Notes: generated by a model not told the origin, from the letters alone. A DNA stretch of 64,000 nt from Gemmatimonadota bacterium (GCA_040388535.1 JAZKBR010000001.1:21764-85763); one strand, 5' to 3'. Numbered from the stretch's first letter, positions 52,105 through 62,896 are shown. A program made the numbers and translations.

Positions 52105-52677
52105 GTGGCAAAGGCGATCGTGGGGCTCGGCAATCCCGGGCCGGAATACGAGCGCACTCGCCACAACGCCGGCTTCCTTCTCGTCGATCATCTGGTCACG
52201 CGGTGGGGCCTCGGGCCCCTCCGCAAGGCCGACGAGGCCGTGGCGACATCGGGGACGCTGCATGGCGTCCCCGTTCGTTTAGTGAAGCCCATGACTTACA
52301 TGAACCGGAGTGGCGACGCGTTGCGTGCCCTCCGGTCGCCCACCTGGGATCCCGCCAGCGATCTGCTGGTGCTCGTGGACGATGTGGCGCTCCCTCCGGG
52401 ACGCTTCCGGCTGCGGGGCGCGGGCACTCCGGGGGGACACAACGGACTCAAGAGCATCGAGGCTGGGCTCCGGCGCCAGGATTATCCCCGGCTGCGGATC
52501 GGCGTCGGCGCCAAGCCGCCAGAGTATGATGATCTGGCCGACTGGGTCCTCGGCAAGCTGACCCCGGCCGAACGCACCGCGCTCGACGGGATGATGACGA
52601 CGATGGCAGAGGCAGTAGAATGCTGGGTGGCGTACGGGATCGAACGCGCCATGAATGACTTCAATCGCTTGACCTAA
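52105..52677 (+). CDS. pth: Peptidyl-tRNA hydrolase
   Basis: Releases tRNA from abortive peptidyl-tRNA. The 190 aa include [21 protein letters not shown] (catalytic His in RHN), [32 protein letters not shown] and [13 protein letters not shown]. The start is GTG at 52105, immediately after the rplY stop with no gap. Confidence 0.95.
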   Translation: MAKAIVGLGNPGPEYERTRHNAGFLLVDHLVTRWGLGPLRKADEAVATSGTLHGVPVRLVKPMTYMNRSGDALRALRSPTWDPASDLLVLVDDVALPPGRFRLRGAGTPGGHNGLKSIEAGLRRQDYPRLRIGVGAKPPEYDDLADWVLGKLTPAERTALDGMMTTMAEAVECWVAYGIERAMNDFNRLT

Positions 52678-52693
52678 TCACCAGGACCATCAC

Positions 52694-54757
52694 GTGACTC
52701 TGTACGATCTTGCCCCGCTGACACCGATCTTTGGTGGCGCCGGCCTCATCGCCGCCCTGGTGCTCTACCTCTACCTGAAGCGTCAGCCCGATGGCACGCC
52801 GCGGATGCAGGAAATCGCGGGATTGATCCAGCGGGGTGCGATGGCCTTCCTGCGCCGCCAGTATCTGGTCCTTCTCCCGGTGATCTGCCTCGTTGCCGCT
52901 GCGCTCGCAGGCATGGTGCAGTGGCGCGTCGGTGCTGCCTTCGTCTTCGGCGGACTCTGCTCTGCCCTCGCCGGATTCGCCGGGATGCGCGCGGCGACCA
53001 AGACCAACGTGCGCACCACCGAAGCGGCCCGTACTCACGGCCTCGCCCGGGCACTCGAGATCGCCTTCGACGGCGGCGCCGTCATGGGTCTCGCGGTTGC
53101 CTCGCTCGGCCTCCTCGGTCTCGGTGTCGTGGTCAACATGACGCTGCCCACCGGCGATGCCAGCGCGATGGCGGCGGGCTTCCCGATGTTCGCCGAGATC
53201 ATGTCGGGCTTCGCGATGGGCGCGTCTTCGATCGCGCTCTTCGCCCGCATCGGTGGCGGCATCTACACCAAGGCAGCCGACGTCGGCGCTGACCTGGTCG
53301 GCAAGGTCGAGAAGGGCATTCCCGAAGACGATCCGCGCAACCCGGCGACTATCGCCGACAACGTGGGCGACAACGTCGGTGATGTGGCCGGCATGGGCGC
53401 CGACATCTTCGAGAGCTATGTCGACGCTGTTGTCGCCGCCGTTGCCATCGGCGCGACGGCAATCGTGATCCCGGCCGAAATGCGCATCAGCGCTGTCGGC
53501 CTCCCGATCGCGCTGGCCACTGCCGGCCTGGGTGCGTCGGTCATCGGCATCGCCTCGATGAAGGTCTTCAAGAATTCTGCGCCAGAGTGGGCGCTCCGTT
53601 ACGTCCAGCTGCTCTCGGCGATGATCTTCCTCGGGGCGGCGTGGTGGCTCACCACGGTGTTCCAGGTGTCGATCCCCGGCACCGGTGGCAAGCCGTTCAC
53701 CGCGATTCTTGTCGGCTCGCTTGCCGGTCTCGCGATCGGTCTCGTGACCGAGTACTACACTGCTGCCGGCCCGATCCGCCGGATCGCCGAAGCATCGAAG
53801 ACCGGCCCCGGCACCAACATCATCGCCGGCCTCGCCGTCGGGATGCAGTCGGTCGCGGCGCCGATCCTCATTCTCTGCCTCACCGTCTATCTCGCGAATC
53901 AGGCCACCGGCCTCTACGGCATTGCACTCGCCGCCGTCGGCATGCTCGGCACGGTTGGTGTCACGATGACGGTCGACGCTTATGGCCCGATCGCCGACAA
54001 CGCGGGCGGCATCTCCGAAATGAGTCACCTCGGCCCCGAGGTGCGCAGCATCACCGACCGCCTCGACTCGCTGGGCAATACCACGGCGGCAATCGGCAAG
54101 GGCTTCGCGATCGGTTCCGCCGTGCTTACTGCGCTGGCGCTCTTCTCGGCATATGCCTCGGCGATCACGGCACGGACCGGCGTCGCCTTCTCCCTCGACA
54201 TCCTGAACCCCACCGTCGTGATCGGGCTCTTCCTCGGCGCCATCCTGCCCTTCATGGTGGGCTCACTCACCATGACGGCGGTGGGCCGCGCCGCAGGCGC
54301 CGTGGTAGAAGAAGTCCGCCGCCAGTTCCGCGAGATCAAGGGACTGATGGAAGGCACCGCACAGGCCGATTCCGAGCGCTGCATCGACATCGCGACCAAG
54401 GCGGCGTTGCGCGAGATGGTGGTTCCGGGACTGCTCGCGGTCATCGCGCCGGTTGCGGTGGGCGGCCTGCTCGGCGTTCACGCGCTGGGCGGACTTCTCG
54501 CGGGCACTACGGTGAGCGGGGCGCTGCTGGCGCTCTTCATGGCGAACGCTGGCGGGGCGTGGGACAACGCCAAGAAGTTCATCGAGGCTGGCAATCACGG
54601 CGGCAAGGGATCGGACACGCACAAGGCCGCTGTGGTCGGCGACACCGTGGGCGACCCGTTCAAGGATACGTCGGGCCCCGGCATCTCGATCCTGATCAAG
54701 GTGACCTGCGTCGTGGCGCTGGTGTTCGCGCCGTGGTTCGCTTCACTCGGGAAGTAA
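52694..54757 (+). CDS. hppA: Membrane-bound pyrophosphatase, K+-dependent type
   Basis: Ion-pumping pyrophosphatase, 687 aa, about 16 transmembrane helices. The hydrolytic motifs [21 protein letters not shown] and [21 protein letters not shown] are near residues 195-245, and a third [13 protein letters not shown] near 430. The sequence [12 protein letters not shown] near 458-469 has Ala rather than Lys after GNTT, a mark of the K+-requiring group, so it may pump H+ or Na+. The start is GTG at 52694. It follows pth by 16 nt and precedes ychF by 3 nt. Confidence 0.94.
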   Translation: MTLYDLAPLTPIFGGAGLIAALVLYLYLKRQPDGTPRMQEIAGLIQRGAMAFLRRQYLVLLPVICLVAAALAGMVQWRVGAAFVFGGLCSALAGFAGMRAATKTNVRTTEAARTHGLARALEIAFDGGAVMGLAVASLGLLGLGVVVNMTLPTGDASAMAAGFPMFAEIMSGFAMGASSIALFARIGGGIYTKAADVGADLVGKVEKGIPEDDPRNPATIADNVGDNVGDVAGMGADIFESYVDAVVAAVAIGATAIVIPAEMRISAVGLPIALATAGLGASVIGIASMKVFKNSAPEWALRYVQLLSAMIFLGAAWWLTTVFQVSIPGTGGKPFTAILVGSLAGLAIGLVTEYYTAAGPIRRIAEASKTGPGTNIIAGLAVGMQSVAAPILILCLTVYLANQATGLYGIALAAVGMLGTVGVTMTVDAYGPIADNAGGISEMSHLGPEVRSITDRLDSLGNTTAAIGKGFAIGSAVLTALALFSAYASAITARTGVAFSLDILNPTVVIGLFLGAILPFMVGSLTMTAVGRAAGAVVEEVRRQFREIKGLMEGTAQADSERCIDIATKAALREMVVPGLLAVIAPVAVGGLLGVHALGGLLAGTTVSGALLALFMANAGGAWDNAKKFIEAGNHGGKGSDTHKAAVVGDTVGDPFKDTSGPGISILIKVTCVVALVFAPWFASLGK

Positions 54758-54760
54758 CCT

Positions 54761-55858
54761 GTGCTCGCACTTGGAATTGTCGGGCTCCCGAATGTCGGCA
54801 AGTCGACGCTCTTCAATGCGCTGACGTCGGCCGGTGCGCTGGTGGCGAACTATCCCTTCGCCACCATCGAGCCGAACACTGGTGTCGTCGAGGTGCCGGA
54901 TGAGCGGCTGGCCGAAATTGCCAAGCTGATCAATCCTGAGCGGGTCGTGCCGGCCACGGTGCAGTTCCTCGACATCGCCGGCCTGGTCAAGGGCGCCTCG
55001 CAGGGCGAAGGCCTCGGCAACCAGTTCCTCGCCAACATTCGTGAAGTCGACGCGATCGTGCACGTGGTGCGCTGTTTCATCGACGACGACATCCAGCACG
55101 TGATGGTGGGCGTTGATCCCGCGCGCGATCGTGAAATCATCAATACCGAGCTCGCACTCGCGGACCTCGCCACCGTCGAGAAGCGTCTCGACAAGGCGAC
55201 CCGCGCGGCGCGCACCGGTGATGCCCAGTCCAAGCTCGAGAAGGGCTTGCTCGAGCGGCTCAACGAAGCCCTGGCCGCCGGCAGGATGGCACGCACGGTG
55301 GTCCCGACCGAGGAAGAGCGCGCGACCTACAAGTCATTTGCACTCCTCACCGCCAAACCTGTGCTGTACGCCGCCAACGTGCGGGAGGATGAGCTCGCCT
55401 CCGGCAACGAGCAGGTCGAGGCCCTCCGCCAGGCCGTCGCCGCCGATAACGAGGCCGCTGACATCGTGATCTTCTCGGCCAAGGTCGAAGCAGAGCTCGC
55501 GGAGCTCCCGCTCGAAGATCGGGCGGCGTTTCTCGAGGAGCTCGGTGTGCACGAGTCCGGGCTCGATCGGCTCGCGCGCGCGGCGTATCACGTCCTCGGC
55601 CTGCAGAGCTATTTCACGGCGGGCGAGAAGGAAGTTCGCGCCTGGACGATCCGGAAAGGCGCCAAGGGCCCCGAGGCCGCTGGCGCGATTCATTCCGATT
55701 TCGAGAAGGGCTTCATCCGGGCCGAGACGGTGGCCTATGCCGAGTTCGTGCGGGTGGGTGGCTGGAAGCCCGCCCGGGAGCAGGGGCTCGCCCGCGCCGA
55801 GGGCAAGGAATACGTCGTGCAAGACGGCGACTTGATGCTCTTCCGCTTCAGCAGCTAA
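54761..55858 (+). CDS. ychF: Ribosome-binding ATPase YchF
   Basis: OBG-family P-loop NTPase of 365 aa that prefers ATP. G1 is [16 protein letters not shown]3 region is [37 protein letters not shown]4-like is NVRE, and a C-terminal TGS domain ends the protein ([19 protein letters not shown]). The start is GTG at 54761, 3 nt after the hppA stop. It links to the translation genes rplY and pth in the same unit. Confidence 0.96.
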   Translation: MLALGIVGLPNVGKSTLFNALTSAGALVANYPFATIEPNTGVVEVPDERLAEIAKLINPERVVPATVQFLDIAGLVKGASQGEGLGNQFLANIREVDAIVHVVRCFIDDDIQHVMVGVDPARDREIINTELALADLATVEKRLDKATRAARTGDAQSKLEKGLLERLNEALAAGRMARTVVPTEEERATYKSFALLTAKPVLYAANVREDELASGNEQVEALRQAVAADNEAADIVIFSAKVEAELAELPLEDRAAFLEELGVHESGLDRLARAAYHVLGLQSYFTAGEKEVRAWTIRKGAKGPEAAGAIHSDFEKGFIRAETVAYAEFVRVGGWKPAREQGLARAEGKEYVVQDGDLMLFRFSS

Positions 55859-55899
55859 TCTCCATCGGCAGTACCCAACCCATTCCATCCGGTCCACCG

Positions 55900-57042
55900 A
55901 TGATTCGTCGTCGTACTCACCTCCCCGCCCTGACCGTCGCCCTTTTCCTCGCGGCCTGCGGTAGCGCTGCCAAGGACGCCCCGGTCGACGGCGTCACCAC
56001 GACCGTCACTCAGGCGACCCTCGACGCACTCCCGCTCGTGACCCTGACCGAGGGTGGCCGCGTCTGCATCGGCGACGGGAAAGCGCACTGCCCACTCCAG
56101 GCCGCCCTCGCGAACTGGGTCGCGGCGGATCGTTTCGCCGTGTGGGAACCGGGGCGCCAGGTCGCAGCCTACCGCGTGGGTGACACCACCGGCGTCGCAG
56201 TGGGCGGCTTCGGCGAAGGGCCCGGGCTCTACACCAATCCGGCCGCGGTCGCCGGCACAGCCAGTGGCGAGTTGCTGGTGATTGACGCCGACAGCACGCG
56301 CCTCCTGCGCTACGACACGCAAGGCAAGTTCATCGACGCGAAGCCGTTGCCACCGCTCACCAACGGGATGTTCGCCTGGGGATTCGGCGGCAACCTGCCG
56401 GTGCTGCAGATCATCTCGGCCGTGAACGACACCATGCCGGCCGTGTTGCAGCTCAAGGTGCTGAAGGCCCCAGGAGACTCGGCGGGCCGTGTCGCCCTGC
56501 GTCACCCGCTTCCCTGGCTGCATCTCAATGGGGACGTCGTGAGCAGTGCGCTGCCGCTCTTCCCGACGCAGCCGGTCTATGCCTTCGGTGAGGACGGCGC
56601 CCTCCTCTGGAGCAGCGCGGAGCGCTTCTGGTTCCAGCGCATCGATCCCGCTGGCAAGGTCGAATGGACGCTCTCCAGCAACATCACCGGACCCACGATC
56701 GATACGGCTACGATCAACGCGCGGCGCAAGACGATTGCGGGAGCAGGAGTTCCCGCCATCGATATCGACTCGATGGTCGCACGGACGCCAGCCACCTATT
56801 CGGCCGTCAGTGGCGTCCTCCTGAGCCGCGATGGTCGTTCGGTTGTTGCCCAGGCGATGGTGCCATTGAGCGATTCGATCCGCTTCGTGGCGCTCTCGAA
56901 GGGCGGCGTGCCCACCGCGCGCTTCACGCTCTGGAAGCAAGTACACCCACTGCTGCTGAGCGGAGACTCGTTGCTGGTGCAGCGGCCGGGCGAAGGTGAG
57001 CCGCTCGAAGTTCGCTGGCTGATTCTTTCCAAGGTGAAATGA
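55900..57042 (+). CDS. Lipoprotein of unknown function, possible six-bladed propeller
   Basis: A 380-aa predicted lipoprotein (lipobox LAAC, Cys near residue 21). The mature chain has repeated strand pairs separated by Gly turns, such as FAVWEPGRQVAAYRVGDT, ELLVIDADSTRLLRYDTQGKFID and PVYAFGEDGALLWSSAERFWF, giving the look of a beta-propeller with about 40-60 residue blades. I do not know the family. It starts 42 nt after ychF and overlaps the PAP2 gene (ATGA). Confidence 0.65.
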   Translation: MIRRRTHLPALTVALFLAACGSAAKDAPVDGVTTTVTQATLDALPLVTLTEGGRVCIGDGKAHCPLQAALANWVAADRFAVWEPGRQVAAYRVGDTTGVAVGGFGEGPGLYTNPAAVAGTASGELLVIDADSTRLLRYDTQGKFIDAKPLPPLTNGMFAWGFGGNLPVLQIISAVNDTMPAVLQLKVLKAPGDSAGRVALRHPLPWLHLNGDVVSSALPLFPTQPVYAFGEDGALLWSSAERFWFQRIDPAGKVEWTLSSNITGPTIDTATINARRKTIAGAGVPAIDIDSMVARTPATYSAVSGVLLSRDGRSVVAQAMVPLSDSIRFVALSKGGVPTARFTLWKQVHPLLLSGDSLLVQRPGEGEPLEVRWLILSKVK

Positions 57043-57788
57043 GACTGCGACCGCACCTCCTCGCTTTCCTCGTCCTGTCCGGCCTTGCTCAGCGCATCGT
57101 CGGACAGGACGTTCGGCATTCGTCGATTCCCGACCTGAAGTGGCAGCCGGTGGCGATTGGTGCGGGGGTCGTCGGACTCGCGATGCTCTTCGACGCACAG
57201 ATTGCGCGGGACGTCGCGCGTCAGAGCACGGCCGGGTCGCGCGAGAGCGCCCGGACGCTCAGCAAGTTTGGTGAGGTGGTGGTGATTGGCCCGGTGGTGG
57301 GCGGGCTGGCCGCGGTCGGGCTGCTCTCCGGACAGCCCCGGATTACCCGGACGGCGGGACGAGTCGCCGCCTCGATCATCGTCGCGGATCTCCTGACCCA
57401 GCCGATGAAATACCTGACTGGTCGGCGGCGACCCTATCAGGACAACAATCTCGACGCCACCGATTTCTCGCCGTTCAGCGGCCACACCTCTTTCCCATCA
57501 GGGCATAGCACCGCGGCCTTCGCGCTGGCCACAACCCTCGGCGACGCGACCGGGAATACACTGGCGCGGGTCGGGCTCTATGCGCTGGCCACGGGCACGG
57601 CGTGGGGGCGGGTTGCCGAGGCTGACCATTGGGTCAGCGATGTCCTGGCGGGAGCGGGGATCGGGATTCTCTCGGCCAAGTTTGCTTCCGGAAAGATCCG
57701 TGTCCTTGGCCTCCAAGCCCCGCGGTTCCTGATCGGCCCCCACGGGAATGGCCTCGTGATGACAGCATTTCTGCCTCGGATTCGATAG
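57039..57788 (+). CDS. PAP2-family phosphatase, exported
   Basis: A 249-aa lipid or phosphate ester phosphatase. The acid phosphatase/vanadium haloperoxidase motifs are in order: KYLTGRRRP (K-x6-RP), SFPSGHSTAAF (SGH) and GRVAEADHWVSDVLAGAGIG (R-x5-H-x3-D). An N-terminal signal (residues 1-24, ending RIVGQ) and some hydrophobic helices place it in or at the membrane. Substrates could be phosphatidic acid or undecaprenyl diphosphate. It overlaps the lipoprotein by four bases. Confidence 0.88.
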   Translation: MRLRPHLLAFLVLSGLAQRIVGQDVRHSSIPDLKWQPVAIGAGVVGLAMLFDAQIARDVARQSTAGSRESARTLSKFGEVVVIGPVVGGLAAVGLLSGQPRITRTAGRVAASIIVADLLTQPMKYLTGRRRPYQDNNLDATDFSPFSGHTSFPSGHSTAAFALATTLGDATGNTLARVGLYALATGTAWGRVAEADHWVSDVLAGAGIGILSAKFASGKIRVLGLQAPRFLIGPHGNGLVMTAFLPRIR

Positions 57789-57799
57789 GCTCACGCGGC

Positions 57800-57834
57800 G
57801 GCTGCGAACCACCCTGACTCGTGGTGCCGCAGCC
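57800..57834 (+). other. Stem-loop after the PAP2 gene
   Basis: GGCTGCG pairs with CGCAGCC (7 bp) around an inner ACCAC/GTGGT stem with an 8-nt loop. It starts 12 nt after the PAP2 stop. No U-run follows, so it may be a 3'-end stabiliser or a Rho-assisted end. The remainder of the 198-nt gap to the next gene (57835-57986) shows no convincing motif. Confidence 0.5.
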
Positions 57835-57986
57835 TGTTCGGACCTGGTCAGGGGCAATCTTGCTGACATTTCGCTAACCTCGGTTGGTGGTAGTCTTCCT
57901 CTCTCGCGCGATTCTCGCAACTCGCTTCCGCGACCGTCCGCACGCGTTCAGGACCTACCCGCGTTCAAAAGAAGAGAACACCGACC

Positions 57987-60329
57987 ATGACGACACGACA
58001 CTCTTTTGGTGCGCTCTCGCTCCTGGTGCTCCTGTCGAGCGCCGCCCCCATCAAGGCACAGACCCGGGATCAACGCCTGGCACTGGCTCGCTGGGGCGAC
58101 TCGCTCACGCACGCCCAGGATGCTGCGGCGCTTGCCGCGTTTGGACCGGTGGTCGGGGCCGGCGACAAGGCCGTGCGACAGGTGCGACGTGCATTGTACA
58201 ACGCGCGCCGCGGCGAGGTCAGCCACGACCGAGGCGCTCTCGAAAAAGCCCTGTTCGATTTCGATCAGGCGAGCGCACGGCATCGTGACTGGCCCTGGCC
58301 GGATTATGGGCTGGCACTGGTATTCAAGACATTGCATTTCGAAGATTTCCCAGCGATCGGATCAAGCGGGCAGTATCCCGGGGAGGCGCATTCCGAGGCG
58401 ACCTGGCGTCATCTCCGCGACGCCATCAAGCGTGATCCTGCAATGCCGGAGGCACGCCACCTCGCACTGAGCCTGATGATCGCCGCGGGCGATCGGGAAC
58501 TCCCGGCGACCCAGGAGGATCTGTTCAACCGCATGTTGGGCACACCTTCACCCGAGGCAGACCTTCAGCTGGTCTTCGGGCGCGTGCTGCGAGCCCGCAA
58601 GCAATTCGACAGTTCGCTGATGGCCTTCGACCGCGCCCTGGGTGTCGGAGGCGACCGGGCCCAGCTGCAGCTGGAGCGCGCCCGGTCACTGCGAAGCCTG
58701 GGCGATTCTACTGCGGCGGTGGCGGCCTACTGGGACGGCGCGGCACACCCGAGCGAGATCGGCCGACGGGCATACCGCACCGACCTGGCATGGATCCTTT
58801 CGCCGGACTCGCTTGGAGGATTTGACGCGCAGAGCAGCGACTCGCTGCTGCCCTGGCTCACGCGGTTCTGGGCGGAGCGGGACATGTGGTCCGCCAAGAC
58901 CACGAACGGACGACTTGCCGAGCATTTGCGGAGGTGGGCCGTGGCCTTCGCCAACTTCCGGGTCAGCACGCCCTGGCGACGGACGATGTACACACGGGTC
59001 GAGTTCGGGTATGAAGGACTCAGTTCGTGCATCAGCAGCTACAGCAGTTTCTATCGGCAACTCTCGCGGATGCCGCCGGAGGATCCGGCGGATATCCGCA
59101 GTCGCGAACCACTGCTCGATCACCGGGGCCTGGTCTACCTGCGGCACGGAGATCCGGTCGGACGCACCGCATTGGTCTCGGTCACCGGACCGACTGACGT
59201 GGGCTCGGTCGGCTCGCCCGTGTTGACATACAACGGGTCCCCATCGTACGGCATGAGCGTGGACATCGCCGCCACGCGCGCTTCGACTGCCTCCTGGCTC
59301 TACTGGATTGAAGGCGCCTGGCGCGTGCTCTTCTTTCGCGGCAGCAAGGCCCTCGGCACCAATGCTCCGACGACGCTCACGAGCTTTCTCCCGCTCGACT
59401 GGATTCAGGAATGGCTCACGGTAGCGAAGATGGCACCGGAGTACGCCCCTGCCGCATCGAAGTTGGCGACATATACCGGCATGCAGCCGGTGTCCTGCTT
59501 GTCCGAGGTGAAGAAGGCCGTCCAGAAGAGTCGGCGCGACGGCACGGTCGGCATTTCGACGGACAGCGATTCACCGCCGATCACGCATCCCTGGAACGGG
59601 GTCCTGGAGATATTCGGTGTCGGTGGAAGTCCCGGAAATGACGGGCGCGCGCTGATTACCTTCGCCTTGCCCACGACCCGGTTGCAGACCACCCCGCGCG
59701 ACAGTGGTCGGGTCGGGATCGATGTGCGCTTCCGCCTCTCGGCATACAATCGCGCCACCGGGGCAATCGTCCAGATCGACACGGTTCGCCATTTCGCAGC
59801 GACGACTGCTGCACAGGCCAATCAGTTTCTTTCCGGCCTCTTCGAGGTACCTCTGACGCCGGGTGCATGGGACGTTTCCGTGCTCGCGCGCCAGGAAACG
59901 GATTCCAGTGGAGCCTACGCCCTCAGTCGTGCACGGCCGATCGCGATCGGCGCGTCGCTTGCGCTCAGTGACGTGGTGACTGGAACCGGCAACGGCCGCA
60001 TTCTCTGGCCCACCGCTCAGGGGGCGTTTCCGCTCAACCCGCTTAGCGCCTGGACGCCCAAGGCTTCGCTGGAGATCTACTACGAGATTTACGGGCTCGC
60101 CGACGGTACCAGCTACCGGGCCACGCTCGAACTGCGGCCGGCGGATGGTCAGAAGACCAAGAGTGTCATCATCGGGACCACTGGCCAGTCGGCGGGGCTG
60201 ACTACGCACGTGCGTCGCACGGTCGGCCTGACGCAGCTCAAGCCCGGCGGATACCGTCTCATAGTTACTGTAACGCACGGCGCCGAATCGGCGACAAGTG
60301 AGCGCCCCATCCAGATCGTGAAGCCGTAG
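57987..60329 (+). CDS. GWxTD-domain-like exported protein, paralog 1
   Basis: A 780-aa exported protein, signal peptide ending APIKAQ. N-terminal TPR-like helices include the block FDQASARHRDWPWPDYGLAL and LERARSLRSLGDSTAAVAAYWDGA. The central GWxTD-like domain shows LPWLTRFWAERDMW, EHLRRWAVAFANFRV and DHRGLVYLRHGDPVGR. The last about 250 residues are beta-rich. The domain is common in several phyla but has no known reaction. Amino-acid similarity to the next gene is high over the entire length, and codons 566-601 are identical at base level. Confidence 0.8.
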   Translation: MTTRHSFGALSLLVLLSSAAPIKAQTRDQRLALARWGDSLTHAQDAAALAAFGPVVGAGDKAVRQVRRALYNARRGEVSHDRGALEKALFDFDQASARHRDWPWPDYGLALVFKTLHFEDFPAIGSSGQYPGEAHSEATWRHLRDAIKRDPAMPEARHLALSLMIAAGDRELPATQEDLFNRMLGTPSPEADLQLVFGRVLRARKQFDSSLMAFDRALGVGGDRAQLQLERARSLRSLGDSTAAVAAYWDGAAHPSEIGRRAYRTDLAWILSPDSLGGFDAQSSDSLLPWLTRFWAERDMWSAKTTNGRLAEHLRRWAVAFANFRVSTPWRRTMYTRVEFGYEGLSSCISSYSSFYRQLSRMPPEDPADIRSREPLLDHRGLVYLRHGDPVGRTALVSVTGPTDVGSVGSPVLTYNGSPSYGMSVDIAATRASTASWLYWIEGAWRVLFFRGSKALGTNAPTTLTSFLPLDWIQEWLTVAKMAPEYAPAASKLATYTGMQPVSCLSEVKKAVQKSRRDGTVGISTDSDSPPITHPWNGVLEIFGVGGSPGNDGRALITFALPTTRLQTTPRDSGRVGIDVRFRLSAYNRATGAIVQIDTVRHFAATTAAQANQFLSGLFEVPLTPGAWDVSVLARQETDSSGAYALSRARPIAIGASLALSDVVTGTGNGRILWPTAQGAFPLNPLSAWTPKASLEIYYEIYGLADGTSYRATLELRPADGQKTKSVIIGTTGQSAGLTTHVRRTVGLTQLKPGGYRLIVTVTHGAESATSERPIQIVKP

Positions 60330-60540
60330 TGATCTCCAGCGGTGTGAGGTTGATGTTCTCGTGCCATCGGCCAATTCCACGTCTGGCGTAGGTGGTCGAT
60401 GGAATGCGCCCGGGGCGAAGCCAGGAGACCCGGCCAAGCTTACGGGAGGCGAACGCGAGCGGCCTACGTCCGGCAACGGTACGGGCCATAGACAACAGGA
60501 CTGCCGAGGGGGCCGCTTTCCGACGACTGGTGGGAAGAGC

Positions 60541-62874
60541 ATGAGTCGTCGGATTCTGCTCGTGGCAGTCGTACTCCTGGGGCAGCCGCTGGCGGCACAG
60601 AGCCCGGCGCAGCGGCTCGCCCTCGCCGGGTGGCGCGACTCACTCACGCGCTCCGGCGATGTGACCGCAGTCGCGGCGCTCGGCGAACTCGCTGGCTCGG
60701 GCGACAAGGCGTTGCGGCCACTGCGACGCGCGTTCTACAACGCCCGACGTGGCGAACTTGCACATGACCGGGGCGCGCTCGAGAAGGCGCTCCTCGATTT
60801 CGACCAGGCAAGCGCGCGGCATCGCGACTGGCCCTGGCCGGAGTACGGCTCGGCGCTGGTGTTCCGGGCCCTGCACTTCGGGGAATTCATCTCGACCGCC
60901 TCGCCCGGACAGATGGAAGGTGAGTCCGACGCTGCCGCCGTGTGGCGTCATCTCCGCAATGCCTTGAAACGCGACCCGGACGCGTTACCCGCACGGCAGT
61001 TGGCGATCGAACTCCTCGTCCGAAGCGGCGATCGTGAACTGCCCAGCGTCCAGCAGCAGCTGCTTGATGGGCTCCTGCGCTCGGCGACCCCCGAGGCCGA
61101 TGCGCTACTCGTCCTGGGCCGGACCTTGCGCGGACGCGAACACTATGACAGCGCGCTGCAAGCATTCGTCCGTTCCGGGATGCGCGGGGGCGATGGCTCG
61201 CGACTCGCACTCGAACGGGCCCGGACCCTGCGAGCCATGGGAGACAGTGTTGGCGCGGCTGCCGCCTACTGGAGTGGGCTTGCTCCCCTCTCCTTCACAG
61301 GACGGGTCGCCTATCGAACCGACCTCGCCTGGATCGTCGGCTCGGATTCGCTTGCGGCATTCGACACAATGCCGACCGACTCGATCCGGCCCTGGCTGGA
61401 ACGGTTCTGGGCCCGGCGCGACATCCAGTCCGCCACTGGCCGTGATGGTCGCCTGATGGAGCACTTGAGGCGCTGGGCGTTCGCCTTCGCCCACTTCAAG
61501 GTGGCCCTCCCATGGCGCCGGACGATGTTCGCTCGCGTCGAGATCGACTTCGAGAACCATGACGCGTGTGTGGCGAGCAATACGGCGTTCTACGAGCGGC
61601 TGGCACGGGTACCACCGGTCGACTCGCTCGATATCCGGGCGCGTGAGCCGCTGCTCGACCATCGTGGTCTCGTCTACCTCCGGCACGGTATGCCGCTCAG
61701 CCGTCAGGTGCTTGCCACGGCGACCGGTTTGACGCCGATCCGTGCCGTCGGGATCGCCGGGGACCCTTTCAGCGATGACCTCACGCCCTCGCAGACTGCC
61801 CAAGGTGCGCTCACGGACTCGCACGGCGCAACGGAACTCTGGCTTTACTGGATGGAAGGGGACTGGCGCGTCCTCTTCTTCCGTGGCAGCAAGGCGCTTG
61901 GTGACGGTGCGGGCACCACGCTGACGAGCTACATGCCGATCAGTTTCGCGAATGAGTGGTGGGTGGCGGCCCAGCTCGACTCCAAGTACGGCCCAGCTGC
62001 CGACCAGATCGAGTATTACCTCGGGATCCAACCGAAGAGCTGCCTCGGTCAGGTCACCAGTGCAATCGCAACCAGTCGGATGGACGCGTTGACCGCGATC
62101 ACGACCGACAGCGATTCCCCGCCGCTGACGCATCCCTGGAACTCGGTACTCGACGTCTTCACTGTCGGCAGCGAGGCGAACAGCGATGGCCGGGCCATCA
62201 TCACCTTCGCACTGCCGACCGCCGAGTTGCAGACCACCCCGCGCGACAGTGGTCGGGTCGGGATCGATGTGCGCTTCCGCCTCTCGGCATACAATCGCGC
62301 CACCGGGGCAATCGTCCAGATCGACACGGTTCGCCACTTCGGCGCCTCCGGTGCGGTGCAGGCGAACCAGTACCTGTCGGGCCTCTTCGAAGTGCCACTC
62401 ACGCCCGGCATGTGGGACGTCTCGGTCCTCGCGAGGCAGGAGCGCGACTCCACCGGTGCATACGCCCTCAGCCGGGCTCGACCAGTTGCGATCGGGACAT
62501 CCCTCGCGTTGAGCGATGTAGTGACCGGAACTGCAAATGGGCGTATACTCTGGCGCACCCCGGAGAGCATGTTTCCACTGAACCCGCTCGGGGCCTGGAC
62601 ACCGAACGCCTCCCTTGAGATCTATTACGAGATCTACGGACTCCCCGCCGGGACCGGCTACCGTGGTACTCTGGAACTGCGGCCCGCGGAAGGCCAGAAG
62701 GCCAAGAGCGTCATCATCGGAACCACCGGACAGTCGACCGGGCTGCGGACGGTAGTCCGACGCAGTGTCGGGCTGACCCAGCTCAAGCCCGGCCAATACC
62801 GGTTGATCATTACCATTCACCAAGGCGCCGATTCGGTGGTGACCGAGCGGCCGCTGCTGATCACCGCACCGTGA
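60541..62874 (+). CDS. GWxTD-domain-like exported protein, paralog 2
   Basis: A 777-aa protein from ATG at 60541, with signal peptide LLVAVVLLGQPLAAQ. An upstream in-frame opening to 60361 encodes only Gly/Arg-rich sequence and is not included. Domain order is the same as in paralog 1: FDQASARHRDWPWPEYGSAL, RPWLERFWARRDIQ, EHLRRWAFAFAHFKV, DHRGLVYLRHGMPLSR, then a beta-rich C-terminal part. The gap of 211 nt before the start contains no feature I can name. Confidence 0.8.
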   Translation: MSRRILLVAVVLLGQPLAAQSPAQRLALAGWRDSLTRSGDVTAVAALGELAGSGDKALRPLRRAFYNARRGELAHDRGALEKALLDFDQASARHRDWPWPEYGSALVFRALHFGEFISTASPGQMEGESDAAAVWRHLRNALKRDPDALPARQLAIELLVRSGDRELPSVQQQLLDGLLRSATPEADALLVLGRTLRGREHYDSALQAFVRSGMRGGDGSRLALERARTLRAMGDSVGAAAAYWSGLAPLSFTGRVAYRTDLAWIVGSDSLAAFDTMPTDSIRPWLERFWARRDIQSATGRDGRLMEHLRRWAFAFAHFKVALPWRRTMFARVEIDFENHDACVASNTAFYERLARVPPVDSLDIRAREPLLDHRGLVYLRHGMPLSRQVLATATGLTPIRAVGIAGDPFSDDLTPSQTAQGALTDSHGATELWLYWMEGDWRVLFFRGSKALGDGAGTTLTSYMPISFANEWWVAAQLDSKYGPAADQIEYYLGIQPKSCLGQVTSAIATSRMDALTAITTDSDSPPLTHPWNSVLDVFTVGSEANSDGRAIITFALPTAELQTTPRDSGRVGIDVRFRLSAYNRATGAIVQIDTVRHFGASGAVQANQYLSGLFEVPLTPGMWDVSVLARQERDSTGAYALSRARPVAIGTSLALSDVVTGTANGRILWRTPESMFPLNPLGAWTPNASLEIYYEIYGLPAGTGYRGTLELRPAEGQKAKSVIIGTTGQSTGLRTVVRRSVGLTQLKPGQYRLIITIHQGADSVVTERPLLITAP

Positions 62875-62896
62875 GCCCCCCACTCCGGAGTTGTAG

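Noticed and set aside
52661-54028. A 455-codon minus-strand frame opposite hppA, and similar long frames opposite DUF4175, ychF and the GWxTD genes
   Set aside because: Mirror-frame artefacts: composition is dominated by Asp, Arg, Gly, Glu and Val, with no signal, motif or ribosome-binding site.
60361-60540. Extended N-terminus of the second GWxTD paralog
   Set aside because: Sequence before ATG 60541 is Gly/Arg-rich without similarity to the paralogs, whereas ATG 60541 gives a clean signal peptide.
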